Shown here: positions 25,680-35,346 of the stretch, piece after piece
Numbering within the stretch: the first letter of the stretch is position 1
Layout of the letters: every line of letters starts with the position of its first letter
Origin: Sphingomonas sp. PP-F2F-G114-C0414
GTDB lineage: Bacteria > Pseudomonadota > Alphaproteobacteria > Sphingomonadales > Sphingomonadaceae
Direction: 5' to 3'
Assembly (NCBI RefSeq): GCF_003688595.1
Contig: NZ_RCWT01000012.1
Location: 1-64,000, forward strand
Length of the DNA: 64,000 nt
The notes under the pieces: generated by a model
Told to the model about the DNA's origin: nothing
Database searches by the model: none
What the model saw: the letters and a program-made list of their open reading frames with translations, nothing else
Position numbers and translations under genes: made by a program

Positions 25680-26524
25680 GGCTGGTCGACCTGTTGCCGG
25701 GTCAGGGCGAGATCCTCCTCGGACACGGTGCGCAGCCGCACATGCTCGCCTTCGCGCAGCGTTATCAATCCCATGAGCGTGAAGGCCTTCAGCCAATGCT
25801 CCATGGTGAAATGCCCCCATTTGTCGCGAAAGCGCGCGGCGTTGGCGATCACGCTGTCGACATGATGGACCGGGGGCATGTGGTGCGGATGATATTGGTG
25901 ATAGACGCGCGCGCCGCGTACCCAGTGGATCGGGATGCCCGCGGTCATCGCGACCCGGCCGAAATCGGTGTCCTCGCCGCCATAGCCGACATAGCGCTCG
26001 TCGAACCCACCGAGTGCGAGAAACGTCGCGCGCCGCATCGCGAAGTTGAGCGACCAGAAACAGCGATAGTCGGTGCAGTCGCCCAGGGCCTCGACCGGAG
26101 GCCCTGCCCGCTCGGAATGCTTGACGCCGAGCGCGGCGAACCGCGCGAAATCGAGCCCCTCCGCGGTCGCACCCGATGGCAGGTACAGCACCTCCCCCAT
26201 CAGCACCGCATCGACCGCCCGCAGCTGCGCCAGATAGTCCGCGACGAGCGATGGTGCGGGGATGCAGTCGACGTCGAGGAAGATCAGTTGTTCGCCCTGC
26301 GCCGCCCGCGCCGCCGCATTGCGTGCCGCGGCCAAGGGGATGCCGTCGGCGCCGATCATGATCTGCCGGATCGGAAACCGCGTCTCGGGCAGGTCGTACG
26401 CGTCGGCCTGCATCACCGCGATCACGAGCTCGTCGGGCACCGTCGTCTGCATGTCGAGCGCCCGGACGACATTGGCGAGGTGGGCCGCACGGCCATGCGC
26501 GAGGGTACAGATCGAGACGGTCAT
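25613..26524 (-). CDS. Glycosyltransferase family 2 (GT-A)
   Basis: A 303-residue GT-A enzyme with the family opening (MTVSICTLAHGRAAHLANVV), the DxD-type metal site (FLDVDCIP) and a galactosyltransferase-like C-terminal part (FWSLNFAMRRATFLALGGFD, then GYGGEDTDFGRV with the catalytic-type acidic pair). This layout is typical of enzymes that extend surface polysaccharides or glycosylate a small acceptor. It follows the previous glycosyltransferase gene by one base, so it is the last gene of a three-gene operon. Its 3' end overlaps the convergent GT4 gene by 67 bases. Confidence 0.85.
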   Translation of the reverse strand: MTVSICTLAHGRAAHLANVVRALDMQTTVPDELVIAVMQADAYDLPETRFPIRQIMIGADGIPLAAARNAAARAAQGEQLIFLDVDCIPAPSLVADYLAQLRAVDAVLMGEVLYLPSGATAEGLDFARFAALGVKHSERAGPPVEALGDCTDYRCFWSLNFAMRRATFLALGGFDERYVGYGGEDTDFGRVAMTAGIPIHWVRGARVYHQYHPHHMPPVHHVDSVIANAARFRDKWGHFTMEHWLKAFTLMGLITLREGEHVRLRTVSEEDLALTRQQVDQPYASTSVVLAQLEARAPAIAAA

Positions 26525-26525
26525 G

Positions 26526-27698
26526 TCAGGCTTTCACATGGTGGGTAGAGGGTGCAAGTTCAGTTGAGGCAGATGCAGGGTCGAGAGGCAGCGCAACGAC
26601 CGGCTGCGCCCAGGCATCGTCCGCGACCTTGGCGAGCCACGATGCCGCGTCCCGTGCGGCATTAGCGGCATAGAGCGCGTGTTGACGGGACAGGTCGAGC
26701 GTCGCTGCACGGGCCCAGGCGTCCATCCACGCGCCGGCATGCGAGGGCCAATGCTCGAGCATGGTCGCCGCCCCGGCTTGGTCGAGCGTACGCGCCTTCC
26801 AGAGCTGTTCGTCGAAATAGCGCCATTCGGGAACGACGATCCATGGCCGGCCGATCGCCGCGATCATGTGCACCGTCGTATTGCCCGCCGACGATACGAC
26901 CCGGTCTGCCGCCGCGATATACAGCGCCGGCGTGTCGACCCACCCAAGATGCCGCAGGTTGCCGGGCGCCGTTGCGTGCCACTCCTGCTCGACCGCGCCG
27001 ATTGTCAGCCAGAGCGCGTCCGGTTCGGCGCGCGCGCCCAGCGTGAGCGGCGTCGCGGGCGTACCATTGCCACCACCGCCAGCGACGACGACGACGATCT
27101 CGGCGGCGAGCGGCAGGCCGAGCGCGGTCCGTGCAGCGCTCCGGTCGATCGAGTCGATCTCCACCCCGACGCCGGGGGCGTAATGCGTCTTGGCGAGCAT
27201 CCAGTCCGGCCGCCCCGGTTGCTCGAGCGATGCCGAATAGGGCGCCAATATGCCCAGCGCGGATTCATACGCCGCCATGTGCCCGGCATCGCTGCGGTCG
27301 CCGTGCTGGAGGACACTGACGCACGGGACCGACGCGATCCGTGCCAGCAGCGCGAGTTCCGCCGAGACGTCGGTGACGAACAGCGCAGGGCGGGCCGCGT
27401 CGAACCAAGTCGCGATCGTCGCGACCGCATGCGTGATGCTCTTCCACCCGAGCGGCGCGCAGTGAAGGCTGGACGGCGTGCGGACATTCGCCAGCCCGAT
27501 CGGCTCGTCGCCCGTCACTTCGAACAGCGACGGGATCGTGCGGATCGTCACGTTCGACGCGAGCGGCGGGAAGATGTCGGCACGCGCCGAGAACAGCACC
27601 ACCGGCCGGTCGGAAGGCAACGCGTTGACGATCGCCGCTGCGCGCTCGGCGTGGCCGCGCCCCTGATGGTGGACGAAATACCCGATCGGCCGCGTCAT
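26526..27698 (-). CDS. GT-B glycosyltransferase, MurG/UGT-like
   Basis: A 390-residue GT-B protein with the MurG-like N-terminal loop (FVHHQGRGHAERAAAIVNAL) and the donor-site region (VSSAGNTTVHMIAAIGRPW) of family-1/28 glycosyltransferases, which use UDP-sugars with inversion. It is in the middle of the operon: the ATG overlaps the stop codon of the upstream SPS-like gene (ATGA) and the GT2 gene begins one base after its own stop. The tight order suggests that the three proteins act in turn on one acceptor. Confidence 0.8.
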   Translation of the reverse strand: MTRPIGYFVHHQGRGHAERAAAIVNALPSDRPVVLFSARADIFPPLASNVTIRTIPSLFEVTGDEPIGLANVRTPSSLHCAPLGWKSITHAVATIATWFDAARPALFVTDVSAELALLARIASVPCVSVLQHGDRSDAGHMAAYESALGILAPYSASLEQPGRPDWMLAKTHYAPGVGVEIDSIDRSAARTALGLPLAAEIVVVVAGGGGNGTPATPLTLGARAEPDALWLTIGAVEQEWHATAPGNLRHLGWVDTPALYIAAADRVVSSAGNTTVHMIAAIGRPWIVVPEWRYFDEQLWKARTLDQAGAATMLEHWPSHAGAWMDAWARAATLDLSRQHALYAANAARDAASWLAKVADDAWAQPVVALPLDPASASTELAPSTHHVKA

Positions 27699-29716
27699 GC
27701 CGCGCGTTCCATCGCGAAGGCACGCATGCCCTCGACGATACCCGCGGCATGCGCACCCCGCGCGAGATAGATGGTGGGGCGTCCGACCAGCCCGGCAAGC
27801 TCGCTGCTGTGATTGGCGACGAGAATGCCGTTGCGGCAGATCGAGAGCATGTCGAGATCGTTACCGCTGTCGCCCGCGGCATAGACATGATCGCGCGCGA
27901 TCCCCAGCTTGCCTGCGACCCACGTCATCGCCGCGCCCTTGCCCGCGCGCTCGGGGACGATGTCGAGCAGGCGGCCATGGCTGTGGATGACGCGTACCGG
28001 AAGATCGGCCACCGCCGCACGGATGGCCGCGACCACCGCAGGCTCTTCGGCGAAATAGCTGCGCTTGTGACGTCGCTGCTCGACCGCCGGCTGACGCTCG
28101 ACGCCCGCCAACCCGCAGACTCGCCGGTCGACCGCATCGGCATTCCAGCCTGAATCGATATGGGCGCTATAGTCGGCATCGGCGATCAGCCGCGCACCAT
28201 CGCGCCAATAGATCTCGGCACCGACCGACGTGACGAGGACCGCGGGTGCAGGCTGCCCCCATTCCCCGAGCAACCGCTCCGCTTCCTGCAACGACCGCCC
28301 GGTCGCGACCCCGAAGGCGAGGTTCGGCTGCGTCTTCAGATACGCCGCCATGCTGAGCGCGCCGACCGTGCATCCGGTCAGCGTGTTGTCGATATCGCAC
28401 AGCAGCAGCCGCGACGGTCGCGGCTTCACCGTCCGGATCGCGCGAAGACCATCGACGATCGCGACGAAGCGCGCGGCATAGCCGTTCCAGTCGAGCATCC
28501 GGGCGTTGACCCGCCCGGCTCGGGAGGCACGCTTCCAGGCGATCCGATCGTCGAGCAGCGCGTTGATCGCGGCGGCAAAACCGGCGTGATCGCGCGGGTC
28601 CGCGACCGACCCGTGCCCTAGTCGTGCGACGATGTCCGCGGGACCGCCATGGCAGGTCGCGACTACCGGCAAACCGTGCAGCGCTGCTTCGGTCAGCGTC
28701 AGACCATAGGGTTCGGTCAACGCGGGATTGACGAAGACGCCGCCCGTTTCCTGCGCAAGCGCATAGAGCGAGGCGACATCGCCCGCGGTATGGCGCTTGG
28801 GCAAGGCGAGCGTCCCGTAGAGGTCGTGCCTGTCGAGCCCGGCCAGCAGCCCACCGATGACCGCCCGCTGTTCGTCCTCACCCGTGTCGGGCCCGTCGCG
28901 CAGCCCGGCGACGATGACGAGATTGGCGCGATCGCGGAGCCGCGCGTCGGACGCGAACAGATCGATCAGCCCGACCAGGTTCTTCTTGGCGACGGGACGC
29001 GCGATGGCGAGGATAATCGGCTTGTCGGGTGCCCGCAGGAACGGCGCGATCAAGGCCCTCGCTCTGGTCGGGTCTGCCGGTGCGCTATCGGCGAGGCCCG
29101 CGCCGGGCGGCACGCAGTGGATCTTCGCCGGACACGCCGATGGATACAGCATCAACTGCCGTTCGGCCTCGTCGCGCGAGGACGCGATGATCGCGTCGGC
29201 GGCGGCGATCGCCCGATCCTCTTCGGCGATCCGCGGCGCCAGCGTCCGGTTCGAGCCTGACGAACACCCTGCCTTCTCGATGCCGAGCGAATGCGCAGTA
29301 TAGATGAAGGGGATGCCGAAACGCTCGCGGACCAGCATGGCGACGTCGGCAGCGTCGGCGAAGTGCGCGTGGATCACATCGGGCCGCAGTTCGAGCGTCT
29401 CGATATGGTCGATCAACGCCTGCGCGAAGGCCGGGCGATCGGCAGCGCCGGTCCCCTTGCCGAGATAGCGACGGTTCGCAGTCGCGATGCGCCGAATCCC
29501 GAGCTTTGCCGACACCGGCTCGTACGGCACGGCGTAGGCGACGCCTAGGTCATCGTCTTCGATCAGTCGCGTGACGATCTCCACCGAGTCGACATCATCG
29601 CGAGCCGACAACGCCAGCGCTGCCCCCAGCGTGTAGGTGATATGTCCGCCGGTGTCCTCGGTAAGGCCAAACTCGATCGGCGGCCCCTTCAAACATCCAC
29701 CGAGGGCGATCGCCAT
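27695..29716 (-). CDS. Sucrose-phosphate-synthase-like glycosyltransferase fused to HAD phosphatase
   Basis: A 673-residue two-domain protein. Residues 1-435 are a GT4 domain resembling sucrose-phosphate synthase: EFGLTEDTGGHITYTL (the SPS TGGQ region), AHFADAADVA, and the E-x7-E motif EPYGLTLTE. Residues 445-673 are a HAD-IIB phosphatase with motif I CDIDNTLTG, motif II VATGRS and motif IV GDSGNDLDML. The pair would make a sugar-phosphate glycoside and remove the phosphate, as in one-chain sucrose synthesis, although the acceptor may be glycerate or another phosphate. The ATG at 29716 is preferred over a TTG at 29725. It heads the operon and overlaps the next gene by four bases. Confidence 0.85.
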   Translation of the reverse strand: MAIALGGCLKGPPIEFGLTEDTGGHITYTLGAALALSARDDVDSVEIVTRLIEDDDLGVAYAVPYEPVSAKLGIRRIATANRRYLGKGTGAADRPAFAQALIDHIETLELRPDVIHAHFADAADVAMLVRERFGIPFIYTAHSLGIEKAGCSSGSNRTLAPRIAEEDRAIAAADAIIASSRDEAERQLMLYPSACPAKIHCVPPGAGLADSAPADPTRARALIAPFLRAPDKPIILAIARPVAKKNLVGLIDLFASDARLRDRANLVIVAGLRDGPDTGEDEQRAVIGGLLAGLDRHDLYGTLALPKRHTAGDVASLYALAQETGGVFVNPALTEPYGLTLTEAALHGLPVVATCHGGPADIVARLGHGSVADPRDHAGFAAAINALLDDRIAWKRASRAGRVNARMLDWNGYAARFVAIVDGLRAIRTVKPRPSRLLLCDIDNTLTGCTVGALSMAAYLKTQPNLAFGVATGRSLQEAERLLGEWGQPAPAVLVTSVGAEIYWRDGARLIADADYSAHIDSGWNADAVDRRVCGLAGVERQPAVEQRRHKRSYFAEEPAVVAAIRAAVADLPVRVIHSHGRLLDIVPERAGKGAAMTWVAGKLGIARDHVYAAGDSGNDLDMLSICRNGILVANHSSELAGLVGRPTIYLARGAHAAGIVEGMRAFAMERAA

Positions 29717-30142
29717 AATAAACAATAGAAATTAACCCCAATGCAAATGTCTTCAAGACAGACCGATACCGTCGGCTGTTAACGCATCGTTCAGTTTGAA
29801 GGTTGCGCAACGCGACGCCATTTGCCGAGTAAATCATCTTAACCGAAATTAGGTCGTTTTCCGGCCGGAGCGCCGTCTCGCTTTTGCGATCACGACGGCC
29901 GCGATGTCTGGGAACGTTCGGCTTGCTAGTCGGGACATAAGTGACTGCGCCGATGGACTTCGCCTGCGTCTTCGGCTTTCCAATCGCTCCCCGCGACACC
30001 GCCTTAAAGTGCGGCGAAGCGGCTCTCAGTGTTTGAGCATATCAGCCGCCGTTATCGTCGCGTGAAGGCCCGCGCTGCGCTATTCGGCGCGGGTCCGCGA
30101 AGACTCGGCGCTCGCCGGGCTCGACCTGATGATGGAGCCACG
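29717..30142. other. AT-rich divergent promoter region
   Basis: The first 130 bases are clearly AT-richer than their surroundings and would hold the promoter of the minus-strand glycosyltransferase operon. I see no gene and no operator that I can name. The last 100 bases precede the phospholipase gene. Confidence 0.4.
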
Positions 30143-32194
30143 ATGATCGACCATCCCACCCGCCGGACGCTGATCGGCGCCGGGCTTGCCGCCGCCACGA
30201 CGGGCGTGCTGCCCGGTACCGTCTCGAGCGCGATCGGGCGGGCGCTCGCGATCCCCGCCGACGTCCGCACCGGCACGATCGCCGATGTCGATCATGTCGT
30301 GATCCTGATGCAGGAAAATCGCGGCTTCGATCATTATTTCGGCACCTTGCGCGGTGTCCGTGGCTTTGCCGATCCACTACCCATTCCGCTGCCGGAGAAC
30401 CGTGACATCTGGTCTCAGGAAACGGCGGACGGCCGCCACGTCGCCCCGTTCCATCTGTCGACCGAGGAGCATTTCGCGCTGATGCGGATGGCGGGCACGC
30501 CGCATACCTGGCCCGACGCGCAGGCGGCGTGGGATCACGGCCGGATGGCGCGCTGGCCCGCGGCGAAGACCGAACGCTCGCTCGGCCATTACGCGCGCGC
30601 CGACCTGCCCTTCCAGTTCGCGCTCGCCGAGGCATTCACGATCTGCGACGCGTATCACGCGGCGATCCAGACCGGCACCAACACCAACCGCATCATGCTG
30701 TGGACCGGCACCAACGACCCCGCCGGCACGCACGGTGGCCCGGCGATCGGCAATTCGCACGACAGCCTGCCCGCCGATGGCGGCTGGCCCGAGGGCTATC
30801 GCTGGACCACCTATCCCGAGCGATTGCAGGCCGCCGGCATCGACTGGCGGATCTATCAGGACATGGCGGACAATTTCACCGACAACCCACTGGCCGGGTT
30901 CGCCGCCTATCGGGGTGCCGCGCCCGGCTCGGCGCTGCACGACCGCGCGATGACCACGCACGGGCTCGACCGGTTGCGCGCCGATGTCGTCGGCGGGACG
31001 CTGCCGCAGGTGTCGTGGATCATCGCGAATGCGGCCGGCTCCGAGCATCCCGGCCCGTCAAGCCCGGCGCAGGGTGCCGCCTATACCGCCGCGGTGCTCG
31101 ATGCGCTGACCGCCGATCCGAAAATCTGGGCACGGACCGCGCTGTTCGTGATGTTCGACGAGAATGACGGCTTCTTCGATCACGTGCCGCCGCCCGCCCC
31201 GCCCTCGCCCGACGCCGGCGCGCCGGGCGGTTTCGCGGGCGCATCGAGCATCGCCACGGCCGCCGACTATCATCATGTCGCCAGCCCCGGCGAGGCGAAG
31301 GCCGATACACCCGAATGTCGCGGCCGGCCCTATGGTCTGGGTCCGCGCGTGCCGTGCTATGTCGTCTCACCATGGAGCCGCGGCGGCTGGGTCAATTCGC
31401 AGGTGTTCGACCACACCTCGGTGATCCGCTTCCTCGAAACGCGCTTCGGCGTGGCGGAGCCCAACATCTCGGCGTGGCGCCGTGCGGTGTGCGGCGACCT
31501 CACCTCCGCGTTCGACTTCGCGCGCGCCAACGGCGCAGCCCCTGCCCCGCTGCCCGACCCGCGCGCGACAGCCGCACGCGCCGCCGCCCTGAAGGGGCAA
31601 CCCGATCCGCGCGCGCCCGCGGCCGGTGCGCGCCCGCCGCAGGAGCCGGGTATCCGGCCCTCCCGCGCGCTCCCTTATGATCTGGACGCGACAATCGCGC
31701 GGATCGACGCGACGGGCATCACACTCGACCTCGCCTGCCGCGGCGCGCCGGCGGTCGTCCACGTCTACGATCGCCACCGGCTCGATCGTATCCCACGGCG
31801 CTACACGCTCGCCGCCGGTGATCGCATCGCCGCGACATGGCCTCTCGACGACGAAGCGCGCTACGATCTGTGGCTGCTCGGCCCGAACGGCTTTCATCGC
31901 CACTTCGCCGGGCAGAAGACCGCCAAGGCCGTGTCGTGGCGGCTGGATCCGGCGCGCGAAACGCTTTCGGTGACGGTTCCGCCGGGCCTGAAGGCGGTAT
32001 CGCTGCGCCATACCGGCGCGCATCGCGGCTGGCGTGGCGACGGGCGGCCTCATCCGTTGTCGCTCGCCGAGACCGGCGGCTGGTACGATATCCTCGTCAC
32101 CGATCCCGCCGATCCCGCCTTCCGCCGCCGCATCGCCGGAAGACTGGAAACCGGCCGCACGTCATGGTCCGAACCGCCACTCGCACGCGCTTGA
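30143..32194 (+). CDS. Tat-exported phospholipase C (phosphocholine-specific type)
   Basis: A 683-residue phosphoesterase of the PlcH/PlcN family. A twin-arginine signal (PTRRTLIGAGLAAATTG) is followed by the catalytic domain with the family opening (HVVILMQENRGFDHYFGTLR), the threonine-bearing metal-site region (AIQTGTNTNRIMLWTGTNDP) and the acidic/His site FDENDGFFDHVPPP. Two small beta domains follow (about residues 500-683). It should cleave phosphatidylcholine or sphingomyelin to a diglyceride or ceramide, supplying phosphate or choline. The ATG at 30143 has GGAG five bases upstream. No operon partner is present. Confidence 0.88.
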   Translation: MIDHPTRRTLIGAGLAAATTGVLPGTVSSAIGRALAIPADVRTGTIADVDHVVILMQENRGFDHYFGTLRGVRGFADPLPIPLPENRDIWSQETADGRHVAPFHLSTEEHFALMRMAGTPHTWPDAQAAWDHGRMARWPAAKTERSLGHYARADLPFQFALAEAFTICDAYHAAIQTGTNTNRIMLWTGTNDPAGTHGGPAIGNSHDSLPADGGWPEGYRWTTYPERLQAAGIDWRIYQDMADNFTDNPLAGFAAYRGAAPGSALHDRAMTTHGLDRLRADVVGGTLPQVSWIIANAAGSEHPGPSSPAQGAAYTAAVLDALTADPKIWARTALFVMFDENDGFFDHVPPPAPPSPDAGAPGGFAGASSIATAADYHHVASPGEAKADTPECRGRPYGLGPRVPCYVVSPWSRGGWVNSQVFDHTSVIRFLETRFGVAEPNISAWRRAVCGDLTSAFDFARANGAAPAPLPDPRATAARAAALKGQPDPRAPAAGARPPQEPGIRPSRALPYDLDATIARIDATGITLDLACRGAPAVVHVYDRHRLDRIPRRYTLAAGDRIAATWPLDDEARYDLWLLGPNGFHRHFAGQKTAKAVSWRLDPARETLSVTVPPGLKAVSLRHTGAHRGWRGDGRPHPLSLAETGGWYDILVTDPADPAFRRRIAGRLETGRTSWSEPPLARA

Positions 32195-32457
32195 CGACCG
32201 CGACGCGTGGCGCGTGGCGATCGCGCACGACGGGGCGCTCCAGCGAGCGGCGACCCCGCGCAGACCGTCGACCGACAATTGCGGCGCCGCGGCATCGGCC
32301 CGGTTGAAGACCTCGCGGTTTACTTCAAACGTGCCTGACGGATCGTGCGCGCATAAGAGCCAAGAACCGGTCGCGCCATTCGACCGTTCCGCGATAGATT
32401 TCGCCACACTCCCGGCCCCCTCGCGGTCACCGCACGATCAGGCCGGGTCGCGCGGGC

Positions 32458-33750
32458 TCAGGCAAGGCGTTCCGGATCGACGGGCGTATACTGCGGTACG
32501 AGCAGGTGGATCACCAGCAGCGCGACGAAATAGGCACAGCCAGCCACCACGAAGATCGGCCCATAGCTACCGACACCCGCCAGGATCGTGCCCGCGAACT
32601 TCGCCATCAGCATCCCGCCGCACGCGCCCGCCAACCCGCCGAGACCGATTACCGATCCACCCATGCCGCGCGGGAACAGGTCACCGGGGATCGCGTACAC
32701 ATTGGCGGAGAAGCCCTGGTGACACGCACACGCCAGGCCGATCGCCGCGACCGCCCACCACAATCCCGGTGCCTGTGCGGCAAAGATGATCGGCAGGGCG
32801 AACAACGCGCAGGCGAACAACGCGGTCTTGCGCGCACGGTTCGGCGTCTGGCCGCGTGCCAGCAGCCGCGACGAGAACCAGCCGCCCGCGACCGATCCGA
32901 CATCGGCCAGCACGTACACGGCGACCAGCGGCGGACCGAAATCGAGCATCTTCACGCCGTATTGCCGGTTGAAGAAGTCGGGCAGCCAGAACAGGAAGGT
33001 CCACCACACCGGATCGATCAGGAACCGACCGAGCATATACGCCCAGGTCTGCCGCAGCCGCAGCAGCGTACGCCAGCGGACCGGCTTCGCGGCCGGGACG
33101 GGATCGGCCTCGATCCACGCCAGTTCCTCGGGCGTGATGCGCGGATGCTTGCGCGGCGATCGGTAGAAGGCGAGCCAGGCGACCAGCCAGATCACCGTCA
33201 GCGCGCCGGTCGCGATGAACGCCATACGCCAGCCGAACGTCACCGCGATCACCGGCACGATCAACGGCGTGAGGATCGCGCCGACGTTCGAGCCCGCGTT
33301 GAAGATACCGATCGCCAGCGCACGCTCGCGTTGCGGAAACCATTCGTTCGCGGCGGCCAAAGCGGCGGGGAACGCGCCGGCCTCACCGATCGCGAGCGGG
33401 ATGCGCGCGAAGATCATCATGCCGGCGCTCGTGAACAGCGCGTGCGCGACATGACCGATCGTCCACAGCGTCACCGCGACCGCATAGCCGATCTTCGCGC
33501 CGACCCGGTCGACGAACCGCCCGAACAGCACATAGGCGATGCCGTACGCCGCCTGGAACGCGATCGCGAGATCGGCATAGCCCTGCTCGCTCCAGTCGTA
33601 GCGCGCCTGGAGTTCGGGCTTCAGCACCGGCAGCACGAGCCGGTCGATATAACTCAGCGCGACCGCGGCGAAGAGCAGCGCACAGACGATCCACCGCACC
33701 TTCCCGCGGGGTTTCTCGGTTGCTGGCGTGGCCGAGTTCACCAGCTGCAC
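32458..33750 (-). CDS. MFS transporter, hexuronate (ExuT-like)
   Basis: A 430-residue major facilitator of the anion:cation symporter family with 12 predicted helices and signatures shared with ExuT/glucarate carriers ([16 protein letters not shown] near the N-terminus, [20 protein letters not shown] in the fourth-fifth helix region). It should import glucuronate, galacturonate or an aldonate across the inner membrane. Its start lies 13 bases inside the end of the ManD gene, so the two are co-translated. Cargo and pathway agree: ManD dehydrates D-mannonate, an intermediate of glucuronate breakdown. Confidence 0.85.
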   Translation of the reverse strand: MQLVNSATPATEKPRGKVRWIVCALLFAAVALSYIDRLVLPVLKPELQARYDWSEQGYADLAIAFQAAYGIAYVLFGRFVDRVGAKIGYAVAVTLWTIGHVAHALFTSAGMMIFARIPLAIGEAGAFPAALAAANEWFPQRERALAIGIFNAGSNVGAILTPLIVPVIAVTFGWRMAFIATGALTVIWLVAWLAFYRSPRKHPRITPEELAWIEADPVPAAKPVRWRTLLRLRQTWAYMLGRFLIDPVWWTFLFWLPDFFNRQYGVKMLDFGPPLVAVYVLADVGSVAGGWFSSRLLARGQTPNRARKTALFACALFALPIIFAAQAPGLWWAVAAIGLACACHQGFSANVYAIPGDLFPRGMGGSVIGLGGLAGACGGMLMAKFAGTILAGVGSYGPIFVVAGCAYFVALLVIHLLVPQYTPVDPERLA

Positions 33751-34949
33751 AGCGTGCCATCCTCGAGACGCGCGACGGGGAGGTAGGCGCGCTTGTAATC
33801 GTAGGTCGCGGCAAGCTCCTCGTCGATGTCGACGCCGAGCCCCGGCGCCTCCCCCGGATGCATCATGCCATCGTCGAAGCTGTACGCATGCGGGAAGACC
33901 GCATCGGTCTCTTCGGTATGCGGCATATGCTCCTGCACGCCGAAATTGGGCACCGACAGCCCAAAGTGCAGCGCCGCCGCCATCGCCACCGGCGACAGGT
34001 CGGTCGCACCGTGGCAGCCCGTCCGCACCTGGTACAGGTCCGCGAGCGACGCGATCCGGCGCAGATGCGTGATGCCGCCCGCATGCACGACGGTCGCGCG
34101 GATATAGTCGATCAGCTGGTTCTGGATCAGGTCCTTCGCGTCCCAGATCGAGTTGAACACCTCGCCGACCGCGATCGGCGTCGTGGTGTGGTGACGGATC
34201 AGCTTGAACGCCTCCTGGTTCTCCGCCGGTGTCGGATCCTCGATCCAGAAGAGGTTATACGGCTCAAGCGCCTTGCCGAGCCGCCCCGCCTCTATCGGCG
34301 TCAGCCGGTGGTGGATGTCGTGGAGCAGATGCACATCCCAGCCCATCGCCTCGCGCGCGGCCTTGAACAGTTCGGGGACGACACGCAGGTATTTCTCGGT
34401 CGACCACACGCTCTCGCTCGGCAGGTCGGCATCGGCGGGTTCGTAGCGCGCGCCGTGCTTGGCGACGCCGTAGGTCGAGGCGAGCCCCGGTACGCCGCAT
34501 TGCAGCCGGATCGCCTTGTACCCCTTCGCCTGTTCCGCCTTAGCGACCGCGATCGTGTCCTCGATCGTGGTGCCGTTCGCGTGCGCGTAGACCATGCACG
34601 CATCGCGCGCCGCGCCGCCGAGCAACTGGTACACCGGCATCCCCGCAAGCTTGCCCTTGATGTCCCAGAGCGCGGTATCGACCGCCGCGATCGCCGCCAT
34701 CGTCACCGGGCCGCGGCGCCAATACGCACCCTTGTAGAGATACTGCCAGACGTCCTCGATCCGGTGCGCGTCACGACCGATCAGGCACGGCACGACGTGA
34801 TCGGTCAAATAGCTTGCGACGCTCAACTCACGGCCGTTGAGCGTAGCATCACCGAGCCCGGTGGTACCATCGTCGCATTCGATCTTCAGCGTGACGAAAT
34901 TGCGCCCCGGACAGGTAACGATGACTCGGGCGGAAACGATTTTTGGCAT
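33738..34949 (-). CDS. manD: D-mannonate dehydratase, enolase superfamily (ManD)
   Basis: A 403-residue enolase-superfamily enzyme that converts D-mannonate to 2-keto-3-deoxy-D-gluconate. The metal ligands are Asp211 (HDIHHRL), Glu237 (FWIEDPTP) and Glu263 (AVGEVF); Tyr160 and His213 match the catalytic Tyr and His known from the Novosphingobium ManD structure, offset by one residue. The family includes both efficient dehydratases and weak or non-catalytic members; the conserved set here supports a real dehydratase. A GGAGG ribosome binding site precedes the ATG at 34949. It is first in an operon with the ExuT-like transporter. Confidence 0.92.
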   Translation of the reverse strand: MPKIVSARVIVTCPGRNFVTLKIECDDGTTGLGDATLNGRELSVASYLTDHVVPCLIGRDAHRIEDVWQYLYKGAYWRRGPVTMAAIAAVDTALWDIKGKLAGMPVYQLLGGAARDACMVYAHANGTTIEDTIAVAKAEQAKGYKAIRLQCGVPGLASTYGVAKHGARYEPADADLPSESVWSTEKYLRVVPELFKAAREAMGWDVHLLHDIHHRLTPIEAGRLGKALEPYNLFWIEDPTPAENQEAFKLIRHHTTTPIAVGEVFNSIWDAKDLIQNQLIDYIRATVVHAGGITHLRRIASLADLYQVRTGCHGATDLSPVAMAAALHFGLSVPNFGVQEHMPHTEETDAVFPHAYSFDDGMMHPGEAPGLGVDIDEELAATYDYKRAYLPVARLEDGTLCSW

Positions 34950-35346
34950 CGATGGTCCTCCAGGGACTTTCGGTGAGGATGTTCGGGCATCAAGCGGTTG
35001 CGCTGGTCATAGGGGCCGAGGGCGACGTCGCCGGCGCGACCTCCTGCCCGATCGTCGCAGGCATCAGGGTGTTGCCGCAGTCACCCGGCGGCGTGGCTGC
35101 AGAGCCAAGGCCGTGCGCGATCGCTTCGATCTGATGCCGGACACCGTGATCTCCTATCGTAAACGCGACAATCTTCCGAGCCGCCGCTGATAGCGATACC
35201 ATGACGGACCGCCCGCGATCATGTCAAACCAAAAGCTGGGTTGACGGCTGACCAGTGCGATCGCTCCGATAGGCGGCATATCGATCGTGACGACTCCTGA
35301 CCGCAGTGACGCTCCCCCGCTATCGCCGAGGCATCGCCGCCGTCCA
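34950..35346. other. Intergenic region between ManD and UxuA genes
   Basis: No gene is supported; a 70-codon minus-strand frame (34990-35202) has no recognisable features. At 35004-35011 the sequence TGGTCATA matches the core shared by the GntR-type sites upstream of uxuA and between TBDR and GH127, placing a possible operator about 55 bases before the ManD start. Confidence 0.4.

Noticed and set aside
34990..35202. 70-codon minus-strand frame between ManD and UxuA genes
   Set aside because: It has no ribosome binding site and no homology that I can name, and it lies where the ManD promoter is expected.
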